Source of the DNA: Sungkyunkwania multivorans
GTDB lineage: Bacteria > Bacteroidota > Bacteroidia > Flavobacteriales > Flavobacteriaceae
Length of the DNA: 64,000 bases
NCBI RefSeq assembly: GCF_042675645.1
Contig: NZ_JBHTJH010000010.1
Location: forward strand, 124,001 to 188,000
Direction of reading: 5' to 3'
Of this stretch, positions 1 to 8,643 are shown one piece after another. Every line of letters starts with the position of its first letter. Positions within the stretch are counted from its first letter, which is position 1. The notes below the pieces were generated by a model. It was not told where the DNA came from. It ran no database searches and worked only from the letters and a program-made list of their open reading frames with translations. The translations under genes and the position numbers were made by a program.

Positions 1-738
1 GAAAAATTGGGTCAAGTGGTAGATAAAGATCTAGAACCTCAAGAGGGTGAAAAACCATTCAAGGAAAACGAAGGATTTGTAGTAGAACTGGATGACATCA
101 CGTATCACGTCCCTGAAAGTTCTAAGAAGATCATTCAAAATCTTAGTCTGACCATTACCCCAAGCTGTACCATTCTTATTCAAGGACCTAATAGCTCTGG
201 CAAAACAACATTGTTAAGACTTATTGCAGGAATCCTAGAACCGACCGGAGGCAATATCTATGTCAATGATGTTTCGCTCAAAGGTATAAACCTTAACTAC
301 TACCGTTCTCATGTGGGGCAATCGCTCACGGAAGAATCTCCTTTTGAAGGATCTATCCTCGATAATATCACCTTTGGTGATAAGAACGTCCCACGCGAAG
401 ATGTGTACTGGGCATTAGAAAAAACAGGGCTTACCAAATTTGTTAAGGAACAAGACGAGGGATTACAAACCATCTTATATCCAGAAGGAAAACAAATTCC
501 ATACACGATCTCTAAAAAGATCGTCCTTGCTAGAAGTATCGTCCGTAGACCAAGACTGTTGATCCTTAAAGATCCATTGGACCAGTTTGAAGAACAAGAG
601 GCCTTAAGAGTTATGGATTTCTTAACAGCTCCAGAAAATCCTTGGGCGCTGGTCGTTGTAAGTCAAAATCAACAATGGGCAAAACGCTGTGGAAGGATCA
701 TAACGATAGAGGAAGGTAGAATCATCAACGAAAGATAA
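1..738 (+). CDS. ABC transporter ATP-binding domain (5'-truncated), degenerate
   Basis: The reading frame is open from the first base, so this is the C-terminal part of a longer protein, probably a transmembrane-plus-ATPase ABC exporter subunit. Counting from the TTG at base 7, the Walker A motif GPNSSGKT is intact (residues 60-67) and a Q-loop glutamine follows (GQS, about 104). The rest is abnormal: the signature region reads YTISKKIVLARS instead of LSGGQ, Walker B reads LLILKDP (about 184-190) where LLILDEP is expected, and the H-loop position is Gln (VVVSQN). It is followed 5 bases later by HlyD-like and TolC-like genes, the layout of type I secretion or tripartite export. I infer an export ATPase that binds ATP but may hydrolyse it poorly, or needs a partner ATPase. 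Family is clear; substrate is unknown. Confidence 0.85.
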   Translation, partial: EKLGQVVDKDLEPQEGEKPFKENEGFVVELDDITYHVPESSKKIIQNLSLTITPSCTILIQGPNSSGKTTLLRLIAGILEPTGGNIYVNDVSLKGINLNYYRSHVGQSLTEESPFEGSILDNITFGDKNVPREDVYWALEKTGLTKFVKEQDEGLQTILYPEGKQIPYTISKKIVLARSIVRRPRLLILKDPLDQFEEQEALRVMDFLTAPENPWALVVVSQNQQWAKRCGRIITIEEGRIINER

Positions 739-743
739 CCGAA

Positions 744-2099
744 ATGCTAAATATTTCTCCAAATAAACTCAATAAAAAAATTGACCTTTCTAACTATAAG
801 GCTATTACAAAGGTCTACAATAAAAAGCATTACAAACACTTCAATCGTTTTCTCAAGGTGTTTGGGGTAACCGCCTTTGTTTCGCTTTTTTTACCATGGA
901 CTCAAAATATCACTGGTAGAGGTTATTTAACAACACTGACTCCCGAACAGCGTCCGCAGACCATTCAATCTCCGATTCCTGGTAAAATAGAAGAGTGGTA
1001 TGTGAGAGAAGGCGATTCTGTTGCGAAAGGAGATACCATTTTGCGTATTTCGGAGGTAAAGAATGAATATTTTGACCCTGATCTATTGTCAAGAACCAAT
1101 CAGCAGATCGTAGCAAAATCCTCAGCCGTTACATCGTATAAAGAAAAAGTAAAAGCGCTGAACAATCAGGTACAGGCATTGGCAAATGAGCGGCAGCTTA
1201 AGATCCAACAAGCCAAAAACAAGCTATTACAGTCGAAGCTTAAGGTTCAAAGCGACTCCATCGACCTAGAGGCTGCCAAAACGAACATTAAGATCGCACA
1301 GCGTCAGTTCGACCGAACCACTCAATTGGAGAGCGAAGGACTGAAAGCTGTTACCGATGTGGAAGAAAAACGTCTTAAATTACAGGAAACGCAAGCTAAG
1401 CTCATCTCGCAAGAGAATAAACTATTGGCCTCTAAGAATGAGGTTATCAATGCCCAAGTCGAACTAAGCAGGATCCATAATGAATATGCAAATAAGATCT
1501 CTAAAGCACAGAGCGACAAATTCACAGCACAATCGAATCAGTTCGATACTGAAGCACAAGTGACAAAACTTGAAAACGATTACACCAATTATAGTATTCG
1601 TACGGGCATGTACTATATTAGAGCACCACAGAGCGGTTATCTAAATAAGGCTATCAAAGCTGGTGTTGGTGAAACCTTTAAAGAGGGTGAGCAACTTATC
1701 AATATCATGCCTTCAAATTATGATATGGCCGTTGAGACCTTTATAGAGCCCATAGATCTCCCATTGATAAATATTGGTGAATCGGTCCGTTTGCGATTCG
1801 ATGGGTGGCCAGCCATCATCTTTAGTGGTTGGCCCAATGCAAGCACTGGAACTTATGGTGGAAAAGTAGTGGCCGTTGAGACCTTTATCAGCGATAATGG
1901 TAGGTATAGGGTCCTCGTTTCCCCAGACCCCGAAGAGGAGCCTTGGCCTGACGCTTTGCGTATAGGCACTGGCGTCAATACCTTTGCTTTACTCAACGAC
2001 GTACCGATATGGTACGAGCTATGGCGAAAGCTTAATGGTTTCCCTCCTGATTTTTATAACCCCGATAATGCCTCTACCACTAAAACCGCAAAGAAATAA
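744..2099 (+). CDS. HlyD-family periplasmic adaptor (membrane fusion protein)
   Basis: Periplasmic adaptor that would join the inner-membrane ABC protein to the outer-membrane TolC-like channel encoded next. The 451-residue protein has a basic N-terminus, one membrane segment near residues 38-52 (FGVTAFVSLFLPW), then a split biotinyl-lipoyl-like region (SPIPGKIEEWYVREGDSV, about 78-95, and IRAPQSGYLNKAIKAGVGE further on) flanking a long Gln/Lys/Glu-rich alpha-helical hairpin (about 120-280), then a beta-barrel region. This is the classic HlyD order. The start ATG lies 5 bases after the ABC stop, and its stop TAA shares one base with the next ATG (TAATG), so translation is probably coupled. 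Substrate cannot be told from sequence. Confidence 0.9.
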   Translation: MLNISPNKLNKKIDLSNYKAITKVYNKKHYKHFNRFLKVFGVTAFVSLFLPWTQNITGRGYLTTLTPEQRPQTIQSPIPGKIEEWYVREGDSVAKGDTILRISEVKNEYFDPDLLSRTNQQIVAKSSAVTSYKEKVKALNNQVQALANERQLKIQQAKNKLLQSKLKVQSDSIDLEAAKTNIKIAQRQFDRTTQLESEGLKAVTDVEEKRLKLQETQAKLISQENKLLASKNEVINAQVELSRIHNEYANKISKAQSDKFTAQSNQFDTEAQVTKLENDYTNYSIRTGMYYIRAPQSGYLNKAIKAGVGETFKEGEQLINIMPSNYDMAVETFIEPIDLPLINIGESVRLRFDGWPAIIFSGWPNASTGTYGGKVVAVETFISDNGRYRVLVSPDPEEEPWPDALRIGTGVNTFALLNDVPIWYELWRKLNGFPPDFYNPDNASTTKTAKK

Positions 2100-3493
2100 T
2101 GAGAACGGCCGTTGTAATCATTTTGTTTCTTATTTCAAGATCAGGGTTGGCACAAGACAATAATGTGCTTAGCTTTAATGAGTATTTGGGCTATGTAAAG
2201 AAGTACCATCCTATTGCCAAGCAGGCCGAATTGACCATAGGCTTGGGGCAGGCCAATCTTATGAAGGCCAGAGGAGCGTTCGACCCGAAAATTGAAGCAG
2301 ATTATGATAAGAAAAACTTTAAAGGGTCTGAATACTATGATAAGTTGAATGCCACTTTTAAAGTGCCTACCTGGTTCGGTCTGGAATTCAAAGCCGGTTT
2401 CGAACAAAACGAAGGTGTATTTCTCAATCCCGAAGCCAATGTTCCAACTGACGGACTATATAACGCGGGAATTTCATTGGATGCATTTGGAATTCTTATC
2501 AATGACAGAGTTGCGACTCTGAAAAAGGCAAAACTTTTTAGAGAACAGACCAAAGCGGATAGAGACATTCTTGTCAATGAGATATTGTTTGAAGCCTCCA
2601 ATGCCTATTTGACATGGCTAAGGACCTACAACGAGACCAAGATCTATGAATCGTTTTTGTCCAACGCCGAAACCAGATTTCAAGGTATAAAAAGCAGTGT
2701 CCTTGCGGGCGACAAGGCCTCTATAGATAGCGTAGAGGCAAAGATCGTGGTACAGGACAGAGCCTTGAATTTAGAGCAGGCTAAAGTGAGATATATGAAG
2801 GCATCTTTAGAGCTGTCCAATTTCTTATGGCTAAATGATAACATCCCGGTTGAGCTACAACCAAATGTAGTTCCCAATACGATGATCGTCGATGAGATCG
2901 ATGAAACGCTAAGTATTGAAGGAGCCGTTTTCGAACAATTTGAAATCGAAGACCACCCAAAGATCCGATCCTTGAATTTTAAGTTGCAGCGTCTGGAGGT
3001 AGAAAGGAGATTAAAGGTCAGAAATCTATTGCCAAAGCTGGATGTCGAATATAACTTTTTGACCGAATCTGCCGATAGGCTCAACACTTTCCAAACAGAA
3101 AACTATAAAGGAGGTATAACGTTTAGATTTCCGCTCTTTCTCAGAAAGGAAAGAGGAGATCTCAAATTGGCCAAATTCAAGATCCGTGATACCGATTTTG
3201 AAATACTTTCTACCGAGCTGGCCATTAAGAACAAAACATCTGCAATTTATCAAGAGATCAGCTCCCTTGAAAGGCAAAATACATTGATCGTCGACATGGT
3301 GTCCAATTATGAAACGATGCTTCGCGCAGAGGAGCGCAAATTCAGCTTTGGTGAGAGCTCCCTTTTTCTGATCAATTCGCGCGAACTTAAACTCATTGAT
3401 ATGAAACTTAAACAAGTGGGCACCATGAACAAATACTTCATGGCCAAAGTGGCGCTCTTCAATAGTCTTGCTATCAATCCTGAAAATCTGTAG
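2099..3493 (+). CDS. TolC-family outer membrane efflux protein
   Basis: Outer-membrane channel component of the export system encoded by the two preceding genes. The 464-residue product begins with a cleavable signal peptide (VVIILFLISRSGLAQ, cut after Ala/Gln near residue 19), and then has the long heptad-like helices and repeated organisation typical of TolC/OEP proteins, including a late segment LLPKLDVEYNF typical of family members. Length is normal for the family. It overlaps the HlyD stop by one base and directly abuts the following YitT-like gene (TAG then ATG), so at least four genes are probably co-transcribed. Confidence 0.9.
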   Translation: MRTAVVIILFLISRSGLAQDNNVLSFNEYLGYVKKYHPIAKQAELTIGLGQANLMKARGAFDPKIEADYDKKNFKGSEYYDKLNATFKVPTWFGLEFKAGFEQNEGVFLNPEANVPTDGLYNAGISLDAFGILINDRVATLKKAKLFREQTKADRDILVNEILFEASNAYLTWLRTYNETKIYESFLSNAETRFQGIKSSVLAGDKASIDSVEAKIVVQDRALNLEQAKVRYMKASLELSNFLWLNDNIPVELQPNVVPNTMIVDEIDETLSIEGAVFEQFEIEDHPKIRSLNFKLQRLEVERRLKVRNLLPKLDVEYNFLTESADRLNTFQTENYKGGITFRFPLFLRKERGDLKLAKFKIRDTDFEILSTELAIKNKTSAIYQEISSLERQNTLIVDMVSNYETMLRAEERKFSFGESSLFLINSRELKLIDMKLKQVGTMNKYFMAKVALFNSLAINPENL

Positions 3494-4393
3494 ATGGAGA
3501 AAACATTAGATCAGAACCAACGACGTATTACCAAGTTGACCAGATTGAATCTGGCAAAGGACATTTTCTTGATTGTCTGCGGAATTTTCGCTGCAGCATT
3601 TGGCTTAGAAAGCTTCTTACTTCCAAACCTTTTCATCGATGGTGGGGTCACCGGAATCTCATTACTTATCGCAGAGTCTAGCGGTTGGCCGCTTTGGTTG
3701 TTGATAATCGTAGTGAACTTTCCTTTCATGCTACTTGGCTATCGCGTTATCGGAAAACAGTTTGCCATAAAGGCCACACTGGCCATTTTTGGATTGGCCT
3801 TGGTCCTGGCATTCATTGATTTCCCAGAGCTAACAAATGATAAGCTCTTGGTCGCAGTCTTTGGAGGATTCTTTTTGGGTGCGGGAATAGGGCTCTCTAT
3901 TCGTGGAGGTGGTGTTCTGGATGGAACTGAGGTGCTGGCAATATTTCTAAGTCGGAAATTGAAACTGAAGATCGGCGACATCATCATCATTATCAACGTT
4001 ATAATTTTTGGAGCGGCGGCCTACCTCTTATCGATAGAACAAGCACTCTATTCGATGTTGACCTACCTTGCAGCCTCAAAGACACTCGATTTTGTTGTTG
4101 ATGGTATCGAAGAATATACCGGGGTGACCATCATTTCAGAATTTCATGAAGACATCCGTTCTTTGATCATCGATAAGATGGGCAGAGGCCTTACGATCTA
4201 CAATGGCCAAGGCGGCTACGGTAAAAAAGGTGAGCAAAGGGATATTCAGGTGCTATTTACTGTGATCACCCGTTTAGAGATCCGAAAATTGACCACGGAG
4301 ATCGCCAAATTGGACCCCAAGGCCTTTGTGGTGATGAATAGTATTTTTGATACCCAAGGAGGGATGATAAAAAAACGTTTTCTGAAGACATGA
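3494..4393 (+). CDS. YitT family membrane protein (DUF161/DUF2179)
   Basis: Predicted inner-membrane protein of 299 residues. Hydrophobic segments cover about residues 24-200 (for example LNLAKDIFLIVCGIFAAAF and ADSSGWPLW-like loops), with a glycine-rich LSIRGGGVLDGTEVLAIF segment typical of the YitT repeat. The soluble C-terminus (about 205-299; RGLTIYNGQGGYGKKGEQ and DPKAFVVMNSI) matches the DUF2179 ligand-binding-like domain. The biochemical role of the family is not established, though some members have been linked to transport. Its ATG abuts the TolC stop, so it sits in the same transcription unit; whether it helps export is only a contextual guess. Confidence 0.85.
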   Translation: MEKTLDQNQRRITKLTRLNLAKDIFLIVCGIFAAAFGLESFLLPNLFIDGGVTGISLLIAESSGWPLWLLIIVVNFPFMLLGYRVIGKQFAIKATLAIFGLALVLAFIDFPELTNDKLLVAVFGGFFLGAGIGLSIRGGGVLDGTEVLAIFLSRKLKLKIGDIIIIINVIIFGAAAYLLSIEQALYSMLTYLAASKTLDFVVDGIEEYTGVTIISEFHEDIRSLIIDKMGRGLTIYNGQGGYGKKGEQRDIQVLFTVITRLEIRKLTTEIAKLDPKAFVVMNSIFDTQGGMIKKRFLKT

Positions 4394-4435
4394 TGCGAAC
4401 GATTACATCTCAAAAAATATAGCTACTTTTACGCC

Positions 4436-4849
4436 ATGCAACATGAATCCTTGATTATTGCCGTAGATTTTGACGGCACTATTGTGGAAGATGCCTATCC
4501 TTCGATCGGAGAAGCCAAGCTATTTGCCTTTGAGACTTTAAAGCGATTACAGGATGACGGTCATCGTCTTATTTTATGGACCTATCGCGCAGGAAAAAAA
4601 TTGGACGAGGCGGTTGATTTTTGCAAAAAGAATGGGGTTGAGTTTTATGCCATCAACTGCAGCTATGAAGGCGAAATTATGGAAGGGCAAAGCCGTAAGA
4701 TCAATGCAGATATCTTTATCGATGACCGGAATTATGGTGGGTTTCCAGGTTGGGGACAGATATACCAAGGGTTGACAAAAGAGTCAGCTCCCAAAATGAG
4801 CTCGGATGAAAAAAAGAAAAAGGGGATCTTTTCATTCTTAAAGAAATAA
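4436..4849 (+). CDS. HAD-like hydrolase, BT0820-type
   Basis: Small cytoplasmic phosphohydrolase-like protein of 137 residues. Motif I is DFDGTIVED (about 10-18), with the nucleophile Asp and the acid/base Asp two residues later. Motif II is LILWTYR (about 43-49). A late acidic motif FIDDRNYGG (about 97-105) fits motif IV. The absence of a cap domain and the overall length fit the BT0820-like HAD group seen in Bacteroidota. The last ~20 residues are lysine-rich (DEKKKKGIFSFLKK) and unlikely to be catalytic. Substrate unknown. It is followed within 3 bases by the methionine aminopeptidase gene, suggesting co-transcription. Confidence 0.85.
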   Translation: MQHESLIIAVDFDGTIVEDAYPSIGEAKLFAFETLKRLQDDGHRLILWTYRAGKKLDEAVDFCKKNGVEFYAINCSYEGEIMEGQSRKINADIFIDDRNYGGFPGWGQIYQGLTKESAPKMSSDEKKKKGIFSFLKK

Positions 4850-4852
4850 GTG

Positions 4853-5674
4853 ATGATACACATTAAGACCAAAGAGGAAATAGAATTGATGCGCCACAGC
4901 GCATTGATCGTATCCAAAACCTTGGGAATGCTGGCCAAAGAAGTTAGGCCTGGTGTAACTACCCTTCAATTAGACGCTCTTGCAGAAACCTTTATCCGCG
5001 ATCATGGAGCAGAACCAGCTTTCCTTGGGCTCTATGATTTTCCAAATAGCCTTTGCATGAGCCCCAATGCGCAAGTTGTCCACGGCATCCCCAATGATAA
5101 GCCGCTTCAAGAGGGTGATATCATCTCTATTGATTGTGGTGCCTATAAAAACGGCTTTTATGGCGATCATGCCTATACTTTCGAAGTTGGTGAGGTGACC
5201 TCAGAAGTTAAAAAGTTACTTCAGGTTACAAAAGAATCTTTATACATTGGGATCAGCGAGTTCCGAATTGGCAAGAGAGTTGGAGATGTCGGTTACGCCA
5301 TACAGCAGTACACCGAGAGTCATGGCTATGGTGTTGTTAGGGAATTGGTAGGACATGGTCTGGGCAGAAAAATGCATGAAGATCCGGAAATGCCCAACTA
5401 TGGAAAGCGCGGTCGTGGCAAGAAGTTTGTAGAAGGAATGGTAGTCGCCATCGAACCGATGATCAATATGGGAACACACCGCATTAAACAACTAAGAGAC
5501 GGATGGACCATCCTAACAGCGGATGGAAAGCCAAGTGCTCATTTCGAACATAATGTTGCCATAGTCGATGGAAAACCAGAACTGCTATCTACATTTGCTT
5601 ACATCTATGAAGCCTTGGGCATCACTAGCGATGAAGAGGTCGCATTTAGACGTGAGGCGCTTGTGTTGGAATAA
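4853..5674 (+). CDS. map: Type I methionine aminopeptidase
   Basis: Removes the initiator methionine from nascent proteins in the cytosol; a pita-bread metalloenzyme. The five metal ligands are recognisable in order: Asp in ISIDCGAYKNG, Asp in FYGDHAYTF, His in VGHGLGRKMHEDP, Glu in VVAIEPMINMG and Glu in SAHFEHNVAIVDG. Length (273 residues) is normal for type I enzymes. I chose the ATG at 4853; an in-frame GTG at 4850 abuts the upstream stop and would add one residue, and the sequence does not decide between them. The gene follows the HAD-like gene without a gap and converges with apbE 14 bases downstream. Confidence 0.95.
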   Translation: MIHIKTKEEIELMRHSALIVSKTLGMLAKEVRPGVTTLQLDALAETFIRDHGAEPAFLGLYDFPNSLCMSPNAQVVHGIPNDKPLQEGDIISIDCGAYKNGFYGDHAYTFEVGEVTSEVKKLLQVTKESLYIGISEFRIGKRVGDVGYAIQQYTESHGYGVVRELVGHGLGRKMHEDPEMPNYGKRGRGKKFVEGMVVAIEPMINMGTHRIKQLRDGWTILTADGKPSAHFEHNVAIVDGKPELLSTFAYIYEALGITSDEEVAFRREALVLE

Positions 5675-5688
5675 GGGTTGCTTCTAGT

Positions 5689-6723
5689 CTAGTCCAATAA
5701 CTTTTCTTGAAAGCCATCAGTAATGTGATACTGAAGGATATCCTCGTCATCAAGATACATGATCAGCGCATCTAGATCTTTTGAAGCCGACAGCAAGGAT
5801 TTCGTCTTTTCGAATGGCATCGCCATAAAAGCGGTGGCATAGGCATCTGCTTCCATACATGTTTTTGCAAGGACAGACACGCTCAAGACATTTGACTTGG
5901 CGGAATAACCCGTTTTAGGGTTGATGGTATGCACGTAGCGTTCGCCCGTTTGCGGATCCACACGAAATTTTCTATAATTTCCGGATGTCGCCATCGCAGC
6001 ATCTGAAATTTTGATAGCTTTAAGGATAATACGTTCTTCTGTTACCTGAAATGGGCTGTCTATTCCAACGACCCAAGGCTTCTTGGTAGTAGGTTTAACG
6101 CCCTTTGCCAGTACCTCGCCTCCAACCTCGATCAGATAATTTTTAACATTTCGTTTGTCGAGCACCCTGCCTATGAGATCGATGGCATACCCCTTCCCTA
6201 AGGCGTTAAAATCGATATACAGGTTAGGATGTTTTTTAACCACAGTGCCATCCATATTGAGACGAACTTTGTCCAAACCGGTGAATTCTAAGATGCTATC
6301 TATTTTTTGCTTTGAAAGTTGTTTTAACGGCTTTTCCGGGCCAAAACCCCATGCATTTACCAATGCGCCTACTGTAGGATCGAAAATTCCGTCGGTCTCA
6401 GCCCATATCTTTTTGCTGGAAAGAAAAACTTCTCGGAAGATCTCATCTACCACCACCGTGGTGTCGCCTTTATTTATTTTGCTAATATCTGATGTAGGGA
6501 TGTATGTGGATAGCGACCTGTTGAGAATTTGAAAAACACTATCGATCTGTTGTTGATAGTCAGTGTCGTCACTGTCCACTTCATATTGGACATTATAGCT
6601 AGTTCCAATGGCATAACCTTGGTTTTGTTTTATTGTGATCTGGTTGGTCTTCTCTTTACAGGCGAAAATAACCACACAGGCCAGCAAGAAACCAAAAAAA
6701 TCAAACGATCTCTTTAAGTCCAT
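5689..6723 (-). CDS. apbE: FAD:protein FMN transferase (ApbE), lipoprotein
   Basis: Transfers FMN from FAD onto a threonine of target proteins, including NqrB and NqrC; acts outside the inner membrane. Family features visible are GYAIGTSYNVQY near the N-terminus, the central IDFNALGKGYAIDLIG and YLIEVGGEV segments, MATSGNYRKF, HTINPKTGYSA and the metal-binding-type EADAYATAFM. I start at the ATG at 6723, which gives a lipoprotein signal (basic start, hydrophobic core, VIFAC with Cys22); an ATG at 6750 is possible but adds a hydrophobic N-terminus not expected for the family. The start overlaps the upstream gene by 23 bases. Its place just beyond the nqr operon fits a role in maturing Na+-NQR. 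Confidence 0.93.
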   Translation of the reverse strand: MDLKRSFDFFGFLLACVVIFACKEKTNQITIKQNQGYAIGTSYNVQYEVDSDDTDYQQQIDSVFQILNRSLSTYIPTSDISKINKGDTTVVVDEIFREVFLSSKKIWAETDGIFDPTVGALVNAWGFGPEKPLKQLSKQKIDSILEFTGLDKVRLNMDGTVVKKHPNLYIDFNALGKGYAIDLIGRVLDKRNVKNYLIEVGGEVLAKGVKPTTKKPWVVGIDSPFQVTEERIILKAIKISDAAMATSGNYRKFRVDPQTGERYVHTINPKTGYSAKSNVLSVSVLAKTCMEADAYATAFMAMPFEKTKSLLSASKDLDALIMYLDDEDILQYHITDGFQEKLLD

Positions 6724-7054
6724 TATAATCAATAATATAAGGTTCGCCATTAACTAAAGGCCTTGTCTTGTCATTGGCATTCACTAGGCCGACGCCCGCA
6801 TAATACATTTTAGCTTCAAATTTTTCTGCGTGCTCTTTCATTGTTTGCATAAAGACAACGTCATAATCATTTGGGTCGTTAGGATGTAAAATAGCTCGTA
6901 CTAGAACGAAATGAAGCTTCTTTTCCCTAAGGCAAACAAATTGAGGGTTCTTTTTCAATTTACTATTTACGGAAAGAAACTCAAACCCTTCTTTCTCCAA
7001 TTCTTTCCCAACCAAGTTCATGGCCAAATAATGTATTTCCCGTTCACTGAGCAT
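6701..7054 (-). CDS. Small conserved protein next to apbE, function unknown
   Basis: Soluble 117-residue protein with no signal peptide or membrane segment. It has mixed alpha/beta character (EGFEFLSVNSKLKKNPQFVC, LHFVLVRAILHPNDPNDYDV, GEPYIIDYNGLKEIV) and two Cys-containing strands are not arranged as a metal site. It overlaps the apbE start by 23 bases, so the two are very probably co-transcribed and translationally coupled. From memory, homologues in Flavobacteriaceae are sometimes labelled as NQR subunit F, but it contains neither the 2Fe-2S cysteines nor the FAD/NADH motifs of NqrF, so that label is not supported. A role around flavinylation or NQR assembly is only inferred from position. 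Confidence 0.75.
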   Translation of the reverse strand: MLSEREIHYLAMNLVGKELEKEGFEFLSVNSKLKKNPQFVCLREKKLHFVLVRAILHPNDPNDYDVVFMQTMKEHAEKFEAKMYYAGVGLVNANDKTRPLVNGEPYIIDYNGLKEIV

Positions 7055-7302
7055 AAATCATCTACACATTTGATAACGCGTAAAGATACAATTTGAAATA
7101 TATGGTCACCAATTTAGAAAAACAAATCTGCTATTCTTTGTGAAAAGTATCGAAATACCTTTTGCTTGAAGACCGATTCTTCTAATTATCGATCAATAGC
7201 ATCGTAAAGCTATAGGTCACCCGATCAATTTGAAAACAAAATAGACAAAGTGTAAAAATTAAAGATTAAAAAACCTCATGTTGTTGTCAAAATTCACAGC
7301 AT

Positions 7303-7329
7303 AAAAAAACCGATGCCTCGCATCGGTTT
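7303..7329 (-). terminator. Rho-independent terminator of the nqr operon
   Basis: Ten-base perfect stem (7307-7316 with 7320-7329, AAACCGATGC/GCATCGGTTT) with a 3-base loop. Read on the minus strand it lies 21 bases after the nqrF stop and is followed by a run of U (A run 7303-7309 on the plus strand). The rest of the gap 7055-7302 shows no gene and no clear promoter that I could recognise. Confidence 0.85.
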
Positions 7330-7349
7330 CTTCATTATAACTATTTGGG

Positions 7350-8642
7350 TTATCCTCCAAAATCATCAAATCTGATGTTCTCGTCAGGAATACCAAAGTC
7401 TTCACCCATTCGTTGCACGGCTTTGTTCATCAAAGGAGGGCCACAAAAATAGAGTTCGATATCTTCTGGAGCTTCGTGCTTACTCAAATAATGATCTATC
7501 ACACATTGGTGCACAAACCCAACAAACCCATCTCCTTCCGCATCGAGGTCCTCTTTCACTTTCCAATTATCTTCGGGAAGCGGTTCTGAGAGTGCCAAGT
7601 AGAAACTGAAATTAGGAAAATCTTTCTCCAATTGATAGAAGTGATCTAGATAGAACAACTCTCTTTTTGAACGACCCCCATACCAGTATGTTACTTTTCT
7701 GCCTGTTTTCAAGGTTTTAAAAAGATGATACAAATGGCTTCGCATTGGGGCCATCCCTGCACCACCTCCTACATAGAGCATTTCCGCATCGGATTCATTG
7801 ATGAAGAACTCACCATAAGGACCTGATATGGTCACCTTATCTCCCGGTTTTCTAGAAAAGATGTAGGATGAGGCGATGCCTGGATTTACATCCATCCAAC
7901 CATTTTTTGAACGATCCCACGGTGGGGTTGCGATACGCACATTAAGCATGATCTCCCTTCCTTCTGCGGGATAAGAAGCCATAGAGTAGGCACGCTCTAC
8001 CGTTTCGGTATTCTTCATCACCAACGGCCAAAGCCCGAATTTATCCCACTCGACCTGAAATTTATCTGGGGTCTCGTGCTCCTCAGGATGCGCGGTGATA
8101 TCCATATCAGAATATTTGATCTCGCAAGGTGGGATTTCAATTTGAATATACCCTCCTGCCTTATAATTCATATCTTCTGGGATCTCTACCACAAATTCTT
8201 TGATGAACGATGCCACGTTGTAATTACGGACAACGGTCGCCTCCCATTTTTTGATACCAAATACCTCTTCTGGAATGGTGATATCCATGTCTTGCTTGAC
8301 CTTAACTTGGCAAGCTAGACGCGCACCATGTTGTAATTCCTTTCGCGTAAAGTGAGGTGTCTCTGTAGGCAAAGCCTCTCCTCCTCCTTCAAGTACATGA
8401 CATTCGCATTGGATACAGGTTCCACCACCACCACATGCAGATGGTAAGAAAATCTTTTGTCCTCCTAAGGTCGCCAATAATGAGCTCCCAGAAGGAACTT
8501 CTATTTCCTTTTCACCATTGATGGTAATTTTTACCGGTCCTGAAGGTGACAATTTTTGTTTTACAAACAATAAAAGACCCACTAACGCTAAAGTGATCAG
8601 TAGGAAAGCTACTATCGTTGCTATGATTGGTCCTAATTCCAT
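7350..8642 (-). CDS. nqrF: Na+-translocating NADH:quinone reductase subunit F
   Basis: Electron entry subunit of Na+-NQR: oxidises NADH and passes electrons through FAD and a 2Fe-2S cluster. Order seen: N-terminal membrane helix (about 7-27), ferredoxin domain with cluster cysteines C70, C76, C79 (SACGGGGTCIQCECH) and C111 (RLACQVK), FAD-binding motif ERAYSMAS (R-x-Y-S), then the NADH-binding ferredoxin-reductase domain with GGGAGMAPMRSHL and the late YFCGPPLMNKA. 430 residues, normal length. It is the last gene of the operon; nqrE ends one base before its start region (2-base gap), and a strong terminator follows. Confidence 0.97.
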   Translation of the reverse strand: MELGPIIATIVAFLLITLALVGLLLFVKQKLSPSGPVKITINGEKEIEVPSGSSLLATLGGQKIFLPSACGGGGTCIQCECHVLEGGGEALPTETPHFTRKELQHGARLACQVKVKQDMDITIPEEVFGIKKWEATVVRNYNVASFIKEFVVEIPEDMNYKAGGYIQIEIPPCEIKYSDMDITAHPEEHETPDKFQVEWDKFGLWPLVMKNTETVERAYSMASYPAEGREIMLNVRIATPPWDRSKNGWMDVNPGIASSYIFSRKPGDKVTISGPYGEFFINESDAEMLYVGGGAGMAPMRSHLYHLFKTLKTGRKVTYWYGGRSKRELFYLDHFYQLEKDFPNFSFYLALSEPLPEDNWKVKEDLDAEGDGFVGFVHQCVIDHYLSKHEAPEDIELYFCGPPLMNKAVQRMGEDFGIPDENIRFDDFGG

Positions 8643-8643
8643 A

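Noticed and set aside
2680..3415. Long antisense frames within the TolC-like gene.
   Set aside because: They follow codon shadow of the TolC gene and have low-complexity Ser-rich translations.
4850..4852. GTG start for the methionine aminopeptidase.
   Set aside because: An ATG directly follows; the GTG adds one residue and nothing in the sequence favours it, although it abuts the upstream stop.
6701..7054. Label as NQR subunit F for the small gene upstream of apbE.
   Set aside because: It lacks ferredoxin cysteines and FAD/NADH motifs; the real nqrF is at 7350-8642.
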